NCBI GenBank assembly: GCA_919901875.1
Contig: CAKKQG010000272.1
Span: 1-5,900, forward strand
Source of the DNA: Anaerolineales bacterium
Lineage (GTDB): Bacteria > Chloroflexota > Anaerolineae > Anaerolineales > VGOW01
Direction: 5' to 3'
DNA: 5,900 nucleotides
The notes beneath the pieces were generated by a model. That model was not told where the DNA came from, searched no databases, and was given only the letters and a program-made list of their open reading frames with translations. Shown piece after piece: positions 1 to 4,800 of the stretch; the stretch's first letter is position 1; every line of letters starts with the position of its first letter. The translations under genes were made by a program, and so were the position numbers.

Positions 1-106
1 GATTGGAGATTGGAGATTGGAGATTGGAGATTGGAGATTGGAGATTGGAAGTTGGAAGTTTGGGGTTTTGGGTTTTTGGGATTTTGGATTTTTGAAATTG
101 GAGATT
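1..106. repeat. GATTGGA heptamer tandem array grading into a C-free G/T/A leader
   Basis: Seven perfect head-to-tail copies of GATTGGA occupy 1-49, followed by one altered copy (AGTTGGA, 50-56) and then a degenerating series of GG/GGG runs separated by T-rich spacers up to about 106. The array may continue to the left of the window. The + strand has no cytosine at all from 1 to 107, an extreme strand asymmetry. G runs at 62-65, 70-72, 78-80 and 86-87 could support a G-quadruplex with two tetrads, or three with a defect. The end of the tract reads TTGGAGATT again and provides the ribosome binding site of the next gene. There are no spacers, so this is not a CRISPR array. Confidence 0.93.
100..103 (+). 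promoter_or_regulatory. Ribosome binding site deciding the start of the DUF1330 gene
   Basis: GGAG lies six bases before the ATG at 110. It sits in a TTGGAGATT segment identical to the heptamer repeat unit, so a repeat-derived sequence appears to serve as the Shine-Dalgarno site. Confidence 0.7.
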
Positions 107-109
107 ACT

Positions 110-397
110 ATGTCTGCTTACATTCTTGTTGATATTGACGTGACCGATCCTGTTGTATACGAAGAATACAAAAAGCTTGCGCCCGCAACCGTGACTCACT
201 ATGGCGGCAAGTACATCGCGCGCGGCAGCAAAACCGAAACGCTGGAAGGCGATTGGACGCCCAAGCGTTTAGTGATTCTGGAATTTCCAAATTTCGAACA
301 GGCAAAAGCGTGGTTGAACTCGCCCGAATACAGTGAGGCGCGCAAGATGCGCCACGCCTCTGCCAGATCGCAAATGATTGTGATCGAGGGCGTATAA
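110..397 (+). CDS. DUF1330 family protein
   Basis: A 95-residue protein, the usual full length for the DUF1330 family of small dimeric alpha/beta-barrel (ferredoxin-like) proteins. Family-like features are the N-terminal strand MSAYILVDIDVTDP, the YEEYKKLA helix (residues 17-24), the YGGKYIARG strand (31-39), a W-PKRLVILEFP strand (49-60), the FEQAKAWLNSPEY helix (62-74) and the C-terminal strand ending MIVIEGV. The frame stays open upstream to position 17, but that extension is translated heptamer repeat and is not protein-like. The ATG at 110 has a good ribosome binding site and gives the family length. Members are cytosolic; no established reaction can be assigned. No promoter is evident between the repeat tract and the start. 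The gene is followed after 15 bases by a large inverted repeat that could end or process the transcript. Confidence 0.9.
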   Translation: MSAYILVDIDVTDPVVYEEYKKLAPATVTHYGGKYIARGSKTETLEGDWTPKRLVILEFPNFEQAKAWLNSPEYSEARKMRHASARSQMIVIEGV

Positions 398-412
398 ATG
401 AAATATTTTTTT

Positions 413-538
413 GACTTACGCACCTTAATCACGAATGACACGAATAAACGAATAAAACGAATTTTTCTTTTGTTTTATTCGTCAAATTCGGAACATTCGT
501 GACATTCGTGATAAAAATTTCTGTGAACTGCGTAAGTC
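413..538. repeat. MITE-like imperfect inverted repeat, 126 bp
   Basis: The ends are perfect 10-bp inverted repeats, GACTTACGCA (413-422) and TGCGTAAGTC (529-538). Inside, ATCACGAATG (428-437) pairs with CATTCGTGAT (503-512), and ACGAATAAAAC (448-458) pairs with GTTTTATTCGT (472-482) around a 13-base loop. The arms are built from repeated ACGAAT words. It has no coding capacity and no transposase. The shape, the defined ends and the intergenic position suggest a small non-autonomous element, but no target-site duplication is obvious. Alternatively it is a large terminator or RNA-processing hairpin between the two flanking genes. Confidence 0.75.
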
Positions 539-562
539 CAGATCTTTTTGGAGAATATCACT

Positions 563-1447
563 ATGCCTGCTGATGATGCCTTACTAGCCGAAGTTCCCTT
601 ATTTCAACTGCTCGATCAGGAAGAGCGCGGCGCGCTCGCTAAAATGATCGACCACACTGCCGTCGCACAGGGCGAGATTATTTTTCGTCACGGCGACCCC
701 GGTGACTGCCTTTACGTCATCAGCAAAGGGGAGATAGAAATTTCGGTGCAAGATCATAGCGGGCAAAAGATCGTTTTGGCGAAGCCCAACGTCGGCGACT
801 TCTTTGGTGAACTCTCGCTTTTAGATGGCGGCGCGCGAACTGCCACTGCTACCTCTCTCGCCGATTGCGATCTCTTGATTGTGGATCGCAACGATCTGCT
901 CGGTTTTCTGCAAAGCAAACCCGCCGCCGCGCTCGATATTTTAGCCGTCATGGGTCAACGCATCCGCCAAGCCGACGATCTGCTGCGTGGGCGCGTGACA
1001 CGCAACGTCAACGAAGAAGTGGAAGACAAACGCACGCTGCTCCAAAAATCTGCTGATTGGATCGCCGAGTTCAGTGGCAGTATTCCCTTCCTTGGGCTTC
1101 ATGTTCTGTGGTTCGCCACATGGATCAGCCTCAACGTTGACGTCGTTCCCATAATCCCCAAATTCGATCCCTATCCATTTGGTTTGCTGACGATGGTCGT
1201 CTCGCTCGAAGCGATTGTGTTGTCGGTCTTTGTGTTGCTGAGCCAAAATCGGCAAGCCTCTAAAGATCGCGTGCGCTCCGATATTGAATACGAAATCAAT
1301 TTAAAAGCAGAACTGGAGATCGCTCACCTGCACGAAAAAGTAGACCGCCTGCAAGCCGACATCCTGACTCGTTTAGATCGCATCGAGAAAACGATGGGCG
1401 GCAAACCGCCGACGCCGTCGTATACAAATTTGCCGAAGCCGCAATAA
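563..1447 (+). CDS. Cyclic nucleotide-binding domain / DUF1003 membrane protein
   Basis: A 294-residue two-part protein. Residues about 7-140 form a CAP_ED cyclic nucleotide-binding domain: the PLFQLL start, a GEIIFRHGDPGDCLYVISKG core (37-56) and a phosphate-binding cassette at 78-96 (GDFFGELSLLDGGARTATA), which keeps the Glu and Arg that contact the ribose and phosphate in the family. Residues about 160-255 match DUF1003: two membrane segments (about 174-192 and 205-226) with the signature DPYPFGLL, SLEAIVLS, SQNRQASKDR and EYEINLKAE. A short coiled coil (about 255-277) follows. There is no DNA-binding helix-turn-helix, so it is not a CRP-type transcription factor; a nucleotide-responsive inner-membrane protein is inferred. 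The ATG at 563 is chosen because GGAG at 550-553 lies nine bases upstream. The DUF1003 half has no established function. Confidence 0.93.
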   Translation: MPADDALLAEVPLFQLLDQEERGALAKMIDHTAVAQGEIIFRHGDPGDCLYVISKGEIEISVQDHSGQKIVLAKPNVGDFFGELSLLDGGARTATATSLADCDLLIVDRNDLLGFLQSKPAAALDILAVMGQRIRQADDLLRGRVTRNVNEEVEDKRTLLQKSADWIAEFSGSIPFLGLHVLWFATWISLNVDVVPIIPKFDPYPFGLLTMVVSLEAIVLSVFVLLSQNRQASKDRVRSDIEYEINLKAELEIAHLHEKVDRLQADILTRLDRIEKTMGGKPPTPSYTNLPKPQ

Positions 1448-1484
1448 AAAAATTCCGAAGTCTCTACGACTTCGGAATTTTTTT
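1446..1484. terminator. Bidirectional rho-independent terminator
   Basis: A7 (1446-1452) + TTCCGAAGTC (1453-1462), a five-base TCTAC loop, then GACTTCGGAA (1468-1477) + T7 (1478-1484): a perfect 17-bp stem with an A tract on one side and a T tract on the other. It lies between the convergent stop codons of the cNMP/DUF1003 gene and the DUF6249-like gene, so it fits termination in both directions. Its stem core is shared with the hairpin at 3067-3101. Confidence 0.93.
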
Positions 1485-1485
1485 A

Positions 1486-1881
1486 TCAACTCGGCGGCGG
1501 CTCGTTCCGTTTCTCTTCGATTTTCTCTTTCTTCTCCTCACGCGTTAACACATAGATCAAGATCAAACCCAGACCGAAGAACATTGGCAAAAAACCGGCG
1601 ATCATCCAAGGACCAAACCCCAACGGCAGATTTAATCCGGTCAAAAAGCCAATGGGGTATAACCCCGCCGAAAGCGCCAGACCTAACGCGGCAAGCACAA
1701 TTCCCCAACGCAGTGTGTTCTTGCCATCGCCGTGGCGCCCATTGGGTTTCACCAGACCTTTTTCGGCGAGCGCCAACGTCTCACGATAGCTGATGTAACG
1801 CATCAAAGCGATAAAACCGAACAACACCACAAAGAAACCCAAAAACGCAAAGCACGGGAATATATCAAAGAAGTTGCTCAT
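1486..1881 (-). CDS. Small three-helix membrane protein, DUF6249-like
   Basis: A 131-residue integral membrane protein. Hydrophobic segments lie at residues about 10-28, 58-80 and 90-112. After the first helix comes a cytoplasmic-looking RYISYRETLALAEKGLVKP stretch (28-46), the most conserved-looking part of proteins of this type. The tail is highly charged (REEKKEKIEEKRNEPPPS). The assignment to DUF6249 is from resemblance of this RETLALAEKGL block plus the helix layout and is moderately sure; the function is unknown. It is the second gene of an operon with the DUF4097 protein: only 11 bases separate the upstream stop from this ATG, and its ribosome binding site overlaps that stop, which suggests translational coupling. 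The gene should therefore be controlled by the ECF-type promoter at 3029-3057. Confidence 0.85.
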   Translation of the reverse strand: MSNFFDIFPCFAFLGFFVVLFGFIALMRYISYRETLALAEKGLVKPNGRHGDGKNTLRWGIVLAALGLALSAGLYPIGFLTGLNLPLGFGPWMIAGFLPMFFGLGLILIYVLTREEKKEKIEEKRNEPPPS

Positions 1882-1889
1882 AACACATT

Positions 1890-1894
1890 CTCCT
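1890..1894 (-). promoter_or_regulatory. Ribosome binding site overlapping the upstream stop codon
   Basis: On the minus strand the sequence TAGGAG combines the TAG stop of the DUF4097 gene (1893-1895) with AGGAG, eight bases before the ATG at 1881. Ribosomes finishing the first gene would land on the start site of the second. Confidence 0.75.
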
Positions 1895-3008
1895 ATTTCA
1901 GAATTTCAATGGCAACCGAGCCATTGTTAGTTTTGGCATTTAAACCCGCGCCGCCGCCATTGATCGTCCCCGACCAATGTGTGCGCGATTGAGACCCACT
2001 CGTCGTCAACGGCAGATCAGATTTGATCGAACCCAGATCGGTTTTGAGATCAACGTTCAACGCCGAATCCTTCGGCAGGATCAAGGTGATGCTTCCGAAG
2101 TCGGTGCGAACCGTGTGAGGTCCCTCACCCAACGATCCTGAATAACGAATCGATCCGCTATTGCTTTTGAGATCAAGTTGAACTTTCTCGCCGCCCGTCA
2201 CCTCAATGCCGCCGAATTCGGTTGCCGCCTTCAGCGAACCGCTTGCGCCATTCACTTCGATCTTACCGGCATTCGTTTTGAGATCGTACGACTTGGCAAT
2301 TGCCTGATCCAAATTGACATTGCCAAAATCCGTTTTGACCGTCACCGTTTCTTTCACCGTCACCTGCTTCAACTTTATACTGCCCGCGTTAGATCCAATG
2401 TCCAACGCGTCGGCTGTCACCCGCTCCAATCGAATCTCGCCGAAGTCCGACTGCAATTTGATCTTTCCTTGCACATCGCTTACGCGCACTGAGCCGGCAT
2501 TCGTCTTGAGATCAATATCGCCTTTGATGTTAGAGAGGGTCGTGTCGCCAAAGAGGTTAGAGGTGGTGATGGCTGTTTCTTCGGGGACGGTGATAGTAAA
2601 GTCTACTTGGTTGGCTGGGTTTTGTGGAATCACTTTAACGGTGACGGCATCACCGTTTTGAGTCATGTCAATCTTCAGCGCGGCAAGCGCCGAGTCGGCG
2701 TCGGCTTGAGTCGATCCAAATCCTTTTTTGCGGATGGCGATCACGATCTCTTTGCCGCTTCCACCTGTCACCGTCACTTTGCCTGCGGCGTTCTCCACGT
2801 TCAACTTGGCGGGAGCGTTAACGGCAAAACGTTTCTCGTCCGTCGCTTCTGCCGAGTAGCGATTCGTGTTGAACCACGCCCAACGAGTGTTGCCGATGTC
2901 GGGTCGAGGGATCATCGCGCCAATGTTCGTCAGCGATAACACCATGCCGCCGCATAGAGCAATCATCGCCAGCACTAATCCGCCTGCAATTAAAAATCTA
3001 TATCTCAT
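1893..3008 (-). CDS. DUF4097 family beta-solenoid (adhesin-like) envelope protein
   Basis: A 371-residue protein with an N-terminal hydrophobic segment (residues about 5-27) that is either a signal peptide or a membrane anchor, so the rest is predicted outside the membrane. From about residue 60 it is beta-rich. From about 150 it becomes a regular solenoid of about 19-residue rungs whose turns alternate between an FG type and an N-x-G type: LFG 152-154, NAG 170-172, DFG 188-190, NAG 207-209, DFG 227-229, NAG 246-248, EFG 264-266, NSG 283-285, DFG 303-305, DLG 324-326, and finally NNG 361-363. This is typical of DUF4097 (adhesin-like beta-strand repeat) proteins, often found beside ECF sigma/anti-sigma genes; their biochemical role is not established. 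The start is supported by AAGGAG (3016-3021 on the complement) eight bases upstream. It is first gene of an operon with the DUF6249-like gene and divergent from the sigma gene. Confidence 0.9.
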   Translation of the reverse strand: MRYRFLIAGGLVLAMIALCGGMVLSLTNIGAMIPRPDIGNTRWAWFNTNRYSAEATDEKRFAVNAPAKLNVENAAGKVTVTGGSGKEIVIAIRKKGFGSTQADADSALAALKIDMTQNGDAVTVKVIPQNPANQVDFTITVPEETAITTSNLFGDTTLSNIKGDIDLKTNAGSVRVSDVQGKIKLQSDFGEIRLERVTADALDIGSNAGSIKLKQVTVKETVTVKTDFGNVNLDQAIAKSYDLKTNAGKIEVNGASGSLKAATEFGGIEVTGGEKVQLDLKSNSGSIRYSGSLGEGPHTVRTDFGSITLILPKDSALNVDLKTDLGSIKSDLPLTTSGSQSRTHWSGTINGGGAGLNAKTNNGSVAIEILK

Positions 3009-3028
3009 AGAGTATCTCCTTCTGAAAA

Positions 3029-3057
3029 ATTAGACAGTGAACACTAGAAAAAGTTTC
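3029..3057 (-). promoter_or_regulatory. ECF-type promoter of the DUF4097/DUF6249 operon
   Basis: Read on the minus strand: -35 GAAACTT (3051-3057), a 16-base spacer, -10 TCTAAT (3029-3034). It resembles the GAACTT-N16-TCTGA pattern recognised by sigma-E-type ECF factors. A start near 3022 would give a very short leader ending in AAGGAG before the ATG at 3008. The same 11-base -35 block (GAAACTTTTTC) and -10 hexamer, at the same spacing, occur in front of the sigma gene. Confidence 0.75.
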
Positions 3058-3066
3058 AGTGTGCTT

Positions 3067-3101
3067 CAGACTTCCGAAGTCTGCGAGACTTCGGAAGTCT
3101 G
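3067..3101. repeat. Perfect 35-bp hairpin with internally palindromic arms
   Basis: CAGACTTCCGAAGTCT (3067-3082), loop GCG, AGACTTCGGAAGTCTG (3086-3101): a perfect 16-bp stem. Each arm is itself an inverted repeat (AGACTT-3-AAGTCT), so the element can form one long hairpin or two small ones. It lies between the two divergent ECF-type promoters. The core TTCCGAAGTC/GACTTCGGAA recurs in the terminator at 1446-1484, pointing to a dispersed REP-like family. There is no T tract next to it, so it is not a good terminator here; an operator or a structural repeat is possible. Confidence 0.88.
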
Positions 3102-3115
3102 GTCTTGGCGTGGGC

Positions 3116-3144
3116 GAAACTTTTTCCTCAAAATCTGGTCTAAT
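3116..3144 (+). promoter_or_regulatory. ECF-type (autoregulatory) promoter of the sigma factor operon
   Basis: -35 GAAACTT (3116-3122), a 16-base spacer, -10 TCTAAT (3139-3144). The extended -35 block GAAACTTTTTC and its distance to TCTAAT are identical to the divergent promoter at 3029-3057, while the spacers differ in sequence. Transcription would begin near 3151, just before the AGGGA ribosome binding site (3152-3156). Confidence 0.75.
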
Positions 3145-3167
3145 AAGTAACAGGGAAAAGACGTGTT

Positions 3168-3713
3168 GTGGCTGATCAAGATTCGGTATTGGTGCGACAA
3201 GCGCAAAAGGGAGACACACAGGCATTTGAGTCGCTTGTGGTAGAACACCAACAATTTGTTTTCAACTTGGCGTTGCGCGCCGTAGGCGACCCGCGCGAAG
3301 CCGAAGACGTGGCACAGGAATCCTTCGTACGGGCGTGGTTGGCTTTGCCCAACTTTCGGGGGCAATCGCAATTTCGCACTTGGCTGTATCGCATTGTCAC
3401 CAATTTGTGTTACAACCGCCTGCCGCGTTTACGCCGCGACCTCTCGGCGTTTGGCGAAGACCAGGTGTTGGATGTGCCAGACGAGACGGATGTGGTGGCA
3501 AACGTCGAGACAAACCAAACCCGGAAATTTTTGCACGCGCAGATTGACAACCTGCCCGAAAGTTATCGCCTGCTGATCAGTTTACGTTATCAACAAGAAT
3601 TATCGTACGAAGAGATCGCTCAAGTGTTGAGCCTGCCGCTTGGCACAGTGAAGACGGGCTTGTTCCGCGCCAAGGAACGCTTGAGAGAAAAGTTAGAGGA
3701 GATGGAAGAATGA
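3168..3713 (+). CDS. ECF (sigma-70 family group 4) RNA polymerase sigma factor
   Basis: A 181-residue protein with the two-domain ECF build and no sigma-1 or sigma-3 region. Sigma region 2 spans about 9-88, with the core-binding EDVAQESFVRAW helix (46-57) and the -10 recognition stretch FRTWLYRIVTNLCYNR (69-84). A variable acidic linker (about 93-116) follows. Sigma region 4 spans about 118-176, with the LPESYRLLISLRY helix (129-141) and the -35-binding helix-turn-helix YEEIAQVLSLPLGTVKTGLF (147-166). The GTG start at 3168 is preceded by AGGGA (3152-3156), with spacing somewhat long at 11 bases. The gene overlaps the next one by four bases (ATGA), the usual sigma/anti-sigma arrangement. A promoter of the type such factors recognise lies directly upstream, which suggests autoregulation. 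The ECF subgroup cannot be set from sequence alone. Confidence 0.95.
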   Translation: MADQDSVLVRQAQKGDTQAFESLVVEHQQFVFNLALRAVGDPREAEDVAQESFVRAWLALPNFRGQSQFRTWLYRIVTNLCYNRLPRLRRDLSAFGEDQVLDVPDETDVVANVETNQTRKFLHAQIDNLPESYRLLISLRYQQELSYEEIAQVLSLPLGTVKTGLFRAKERLREKLEEMEE

Positions 3714-4021
3714 CCCAACCCACTCACGGTGACGCCGCCTCGGCTGTGGCAGACGCCTTACAAACGTATCCCCTTGTACACGCCCCCCCCACCCTTAGAC
3801 CCAACGCGATGAGGCGTATCACCCAGCTCGCCCGTCCGCGTTTTAGCCTCACCTGGTTCGATTACGCCTTGGGGCTGTTCGGGAGCGGGATGGCGGCAAC
3901 CCCGTGGTTCGTGTGGCACTTAATTACGCCGCAAATGCTCTTCCGTCTGCAGGTCGAGTTTTACATCATCGCCCAACACCTCAACCCATCCTTCTTGTTG
4001 CCGATGTGGTTAGGAGGGTAA
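3710..4021 (+). CDS. Putative membrane anti-sigma factor lacking a zinc-binding domain
   Basis: A 103-residue protein whose ATG overlaps the sigma stop (ATGA at 3710-3713), with GAGGAG upstream (3696-3701). Residues 13-40 resemble the linker that precedes the membrane helix in many anti-sigma factors (ADAL, then YPLV--PPTLRP--MRRI). One clear membrane segment lies at about 51-73, and a weaker hydrophobic stretch at about 82-101. There is no cysteine in the whole protein and no HxxxCxxC zinc anti-sigma motif, and little room for a folded sigma-binding domain. The coupling to the ECF gene is the main evidence for the role; the name is an inference. Alternatives are a truncated anti-sigma factor or an unrelated small membrane partner. 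A run of eight C (3783-3790) lies early in the frame. Confidence 0.7.
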   Translation: MTQPTHGDAASAVADALQTYPLVHAPPTLRPNAMRRITQLARPRFSLTWFDYALGLFGSGMAATPWFVWHLITPQMLFRLQVEFYIIAQHLNPSFLLPMWLGG

Positions 4022-4033
4022 ATACCCGTATGT

Positions 4034-4072
4034 CAAAGAAACCCGTTTTCTCGGAGAAAACGGGTTTCTTTG
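4034..4072. terminator. Strong hairpin after the sigma operon
   Basis: CAAAGAAACCCGTTTTC (4034-4050) pairs perfectly with GAAAACGGGTTTCTTTG (4056-4072) around a five-base loop. It starts 12 bases after the stop of the putative anti-sigma gene. There is no clean T tract after the stem, so it may act mainly as the first half of a double terminator or protect the 3' end of the mRNA. Confidence 0.75.
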
Positions 4073-4087
4073 AGATGTCCAGAATCA

Positions 4088-4122
4088 AAAGACCCTTCAG
4101 GTATTGAAGGGTCTTTATTTTT
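4088..4122. terminator. Second terminator, probably bidirectional
   Basis: AAAGACCCTTCA (4088-4099), loop GGTAT, TGAAGGGTCTTT (4105-4116), then ATTTTT (4117-4122). On the + strand it ends the sigma operon. On the minus strand the stem is followed by TTTTGATTC, so it can also stop transcripts from the lysine-rich gene at 4188-4424. Confidence 0.85.
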
Positions 4123-4187
4123 ACTACCTCAACAAGCCGCCAATAAACCGCGCCACGGTAAGGTTTTGAGCGACTGCTTAGGAAACG

Positions 4188-4424
4188 TCACTTTTTCTTT
4201 TTCTTTGCAGTCTTCTTCTTGGTGGTTTTCTTGGTAGATTTCTTGGCAGTTTTCTTCTTGGCAACCTTCTTAACCGTCTTCTTTTTGACCACCTTCTTCG
4301 CCGCCGGTTTGGGGGCAGGCTTAGCAGGGGCAGGAGTCGGCATGGGCGCAGGAGTCGACATAGGGGCAGGGGTCGGCGCGGGCGCAGGAGTCGAAGGAGC
4401 GGGTGTCGTAGGTGTAGGTGTCAT
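4188..4424 (-). CDS. Small Pro/Ala-rich, Lys-rich histone H1-like protein
   Basis: A 78-residue low-complexity protein in two halves. Residues 1-43 are almost only Pro, Ala, Thr and Met, built from a TPAPxx hexapeptide. Residues about 44-78 form a lysine tail of KKxx(K)KKTA units ending in five lysines. Tails of this kind occur in eukaryotic histone H1 and in bacterial H1-like or extended HU proteins, where they bind DNA without sequence preference; a nucleoid-binding role is inferred. There is no globular domain. The ATG at 4424 is preferred because GGAGG (complement of 4430-4434) lies five bases upstream; a TTG at 4436 would overlap that site. It stands alone, ending toward the terminator at 4088-4122. 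The good ribosome binding site and clean frame support a real gene, but low complexity weakens recognition. Confidence 0.75.
   Translation of the reverse strand: MTPTPTTPAPSTPAPAPTPAPMSTPAPMPTPAPAKPAPKPAAKKVVKKKTVKKVAKKKTAKKSTKKTTKKKTAKKKKK
4330..4401. repeat. 18-bp tandem repeat inside the Pro/Ala-rich coding region
   Basis: Four units begin at 4330, 4348, 4366 and 4384, each starting GCAGGAGTC or GCAGGGGTC on the + strand, exactly 18 bases apart. They encode the TPAPxx hexapeptide on the minus strand. Because 18 is a multiple of three, gain or loss of units would keep the frame. Confidence 0.8.
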
Positions 4425-4534
4425 AGGTTCCTCCAAAAATAGAATTGAGTCGCAGTCATTATTGGCGCGGACTGTTGGTATGACTCATTCTACATCATTT
4501 TTAAATTTGCGCTAATCAAAAAGCAAATAAAGAT

Positions 4535-4734
4535 TCAAGCCTCTTTGCCAAGCACTTGTTCCAATACGTTCACCGAAAACCGGCGGCAGCAACCGCCCCG
4601 CGATCAATTAACATGCGAATTACCTCTTCGACGATGAGCGGATTGCCCCTTGCCCGTCGCAAAATAGTGTCACCTCTCCTGTCTGGCAAAGCTGCCGCCT
4701 CAAGCAAATTGCAATTATTTGCCCGCATCCTATC
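4535..4734 (-). pseudogene. Relic of an AAA ATPase / adenylate-cyclase-type or LuxR-type multidomain protein
   Basis: The minus strand has an open stretch of 54 codons (4573-4734) between stops at 4735-4737 and 4570-4572. It reads NLLEAAALPDRRGDTILRRA followed by GNPLIVEEVIRMLIDRGAV. This closely resembles the segment typically written as GNPFFVEEVIRxLIDRGA near the end of the AAA ATPase domain in large cyclase/TPR and LuxR-type regulators. Only this short piece remains: the next residues stop (AAAGFR, stop), and a shifted frame continues as VLEQVLGKEA to a stop at 4535-4537, perhaps a remnant of the C terminus. No start or ribosome binding site is convincing, and the 5' side runs into the terminator of the next gene. 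The stretch from 4425 to 4534 holds nothing else recognisable. Confidence 0.65.
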
Positions 4735-4747
4735 TCAATCTGCATTT

Positions 4748-4782
4748 AAAACAAAAGACCTCGCAAGATGACTTGCGAGGTC
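4748..4782 (-). terminator. Rho-independent terminator of the LURP-one-related gene
   Basis: On the minus strand GACCTCGCAAG, a four-base TCAT loop and CTTGCGAGGTC (positions 4782 to 4757) form a perfect 11-bp GC-rich stem, followed by TTTTGTTTT (4756-4748). It begins 18 bases after the stop codon at 4801-4803. Confidence 0.92.
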
Positions 4783-4800
4783 CTAGATCGTCCGATCAGA

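Noticed and set aside
1..56. CRISPR array.
   Set aside because: Units are seven bases, directly adjacent, with no spacers.
17..109. A 31-residue N-terminal extension of the DUF1330 frame (EIGDWRLEIG-type peptide).
   Set aside because: It is translated heptamer repeat, is absent from the family, and the ATG at 110 has its own ribosome binding site and gives the normal length.
548..562. TTG at 548 as the start of the cNMP/DUF1003 gene.
   Set aside because: It overlaps the GGAG ribosome binding site that serves the ATG at 563.
2178..2939. Several + strand open frames opposite the DUF4097 gene.
   Set aside because: They lack family-like sequence and are antisense shadows of the repetitive beta-solenoid coding region.
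2937..3000. Lipoprotein lipobox in the DUF4097 protein (IALC, Cys 19).
   Set aside because: Leucine at -1 before the cysteine does not fit the usual Gly/Ala/Ser requirement; a plain signal peptide or anchor is more likely.
4219..4515. A + strand Val/Gly/Ala/Phe-rich frame that looks like a membrane protein.
   Set aside because: It is the antisense of the Lys/Pro/Ala-rich gene (Lys codons read backward as Phe/Leu) and runs past its ribosome binding site into noncoding DNA.
4556..4771. A + strand 71-codon frame.
   Set aside because: It has no ribosome binding site or recognisable family, and lies antisense to the ATPase relic and across the terminator at 4748-4782.
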